A stretch of 44,906 nt of DNA from positions 1 through 44,906 of the forward strand of contig NZ_MUME01000078.1 in NCBI RefSeq assembly GCF_002155915.1. The letters run 5' to 3'. Positions 44,363 to 44,906 of this stretch are shown piece after piece. Each line of letters opens with the position of its first letter. The first letter of the stretch is position 1. Position numbers and translations under genes: made by a program. The notes under the pieces were generated by a model. It had not been told where the DNA came from. It saw nothing but the letters and a program-made list of their open reading frames with translations, and made no database searches. This stretch comes from Streptomyces thermovulgaris (GTDB lineage Bacteria; Actinomycetota; Actinomycetes; Streptomycetales; Streptomycetaceae).

Positions 44363-44906
44363 AGGCCGGCGTCCGGCCCGTCCAGGGCGCCCGGGGGCAG
44401 CCGCGGCGGCACATAGTGCGGCAGGGGCATCCCGCCCGGGTCGGGCCGGACGGCTCCCAGCACCGGGTTGGCCGCGATCGGCGACACCTTCACCCTGGCG
44501 CCCGGCCGCGGCGCGTGCACCACCATGCCGTCGCCCAGGTAGAGGGCGACATGGGTGGCCTCGGGGAAGTAGACGACCAGGTCGCCGGGCCGCAGCTCGC
44601 TCAGGGGGACGCGCTTCAGCCGGGCCCACTGCTCCTGGCTGGTGCGCGGGATGGACACCCCGGCGTGGCTCCAGGCCCGCGAGGTCAGCCCCGAGCAGTC
44701 GTACGCCCGCGGGCCCGCCGCGCCCCACTGGTACGGTTTGCCGAGCTGCCGCACCGCGTAGCGCACGGCCTGCTCGCCCTGCCGCGACGGCGGGCGCAGC
44801 CCGCTGAGCACCCCGGAGGCCAGGAACGTCCGCTGGGCCGTGGCGATCCCGCTCTTCTCGAACTCGGCGAGCGCCGCCAGCTGCTCGGCGCTCAGCGAGG
44901 CCAGCA
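44326..44906 (-). CDS. NlpC/P60-family cell-wall hydrolase (C-terminal part, cut by window edge)
   Basis: The visible 192 residues end at 44326, and the frame continues past the window edge. The C-terminal NlpC/P60 (C40) domain has the catalytic Cys in AYDCSGLTSRAW, the His in ATHVALYLGDGMVVHAPRPG, and the preceding WGAAGPRAYDC. The upstream part (LSAEQLAALAEFEKSG) is a helical segment; the N-terminus and any signal peptide are not in the window. It should cut peptidoglycan stem peptides outside the cell. Its 3' end overlaps the monooxygenase 3' end by 37 bases. Confidence 0.9.
   Translation of the reverse strand, partial: LASLSAEQLAALAEFEKSGIATAQRTFLASGVLSGLRPPSRQGEQAVRYAVRQLGKPYQWGAAGPRAYDCSGLTSRAWSHAGVSIPRTSQEQWARLKRVPLSELRPGDLVVYFPEATHVALYLGDGMVVHAPRPGARVKVSPIAANPVLGAVRPDPGGMPLPHYVPPRLPPGALDGPDAGLYAAEAPETSAR

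Overview
The window is chromosomal DNA of a Streptomyces or very close relative. Base composition is very GC-rich, third codon positions are almost always G or C, GTG and even TTG starts are common, and the marker genes are streptomycete: an EshA-type nanocompartment shell protein, nickel superoxide dismutase with its SodX protease, the fused Kgd 2-oxoglutarate enzyme, an HspR-type operator before lon, and a cvnABCD conservon. From memory, the order sigH, eshA, sodN, amino-acid ABC transporter, malic enzyme, kgd, two-component system, lon, conservon resembles the S. coelicolor region around SCO5243-SCO5290. That correspondence was not checked here. I found no tRNA, rRNA, insertion sequence, prophage or CRISPR array.

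Layout. (1) 1-9.6 kb: the minus-strand anti-sigma/SigH stress pair (sigH cut by the window edge), a UBP zinc-finger protein, a Na+/H+ antiporter, a D-cysteine desulfhydrase/ACC-deaminase-like enzyme, the Family 2B encapsulin EshA with a polyprenyl synthase as probable cargo, then small enzymes (GNAT, RibD/DHFR-like, VOC) and an AraC regulator. (2) 9.9-14.3 kb: a stress module with a DUF5994 protein, a winged-helix membrane protein, a decayed stretch, and a minus-strand Asp23/AmaP envelope-stress operon with a candidate sigma-B-type promoter. (3) 15.0-22.0 kb: sodN/sodX, a CGNR regulator, a methyltransferase, a polar amino-acid ABC transporter and NADP-malic enzyme. (4) 22.1-26.6 kb: a quinone-oxidoreductase-like enzyme, an HTH/Clp-N pair behind two tandem palindromes, and an autoregulated-looking PadR/DUF4097 operon. 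(5) 26.7-37.3 kb: kgd, a two-component system, a spermidine-synthase-like protein, lon and a MarR regulator. (6) 37.3-44.9 kb: a PP2C-like protein, the conservon cvnABCD, a styrene/indole-type flavin monooxygenase, and an NlpC/P60 hydrolase cut by the right edge.

How it fits together. Much of the window concerns stress and development: SigH and its antagonist, the Asp23 operon, NiSOD, the HspR-controlled Lon protease, and a developmental nanocompartment. The strongest lead is the eshA-polyprenyl synthase pair. The shell carries a degenerate cyclic-nucleotide-binding insert. The cargo candidate has about 70 disordered N-terminal residues and the only in-frame TTA codon I found in the window, which suggests bldA-gated cargo synthesis. 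Other notable signals are a 13-bp tandem duplication compensated by a one-base loss in the Clp-N gene, a 30-bp coding minisatellite inside lon just before its Walker A motif, two long perfect palindromes upstream of lon, and a sodN 3' UTR that looks like the source of an anti-Shine-Dalgarno small RNA.
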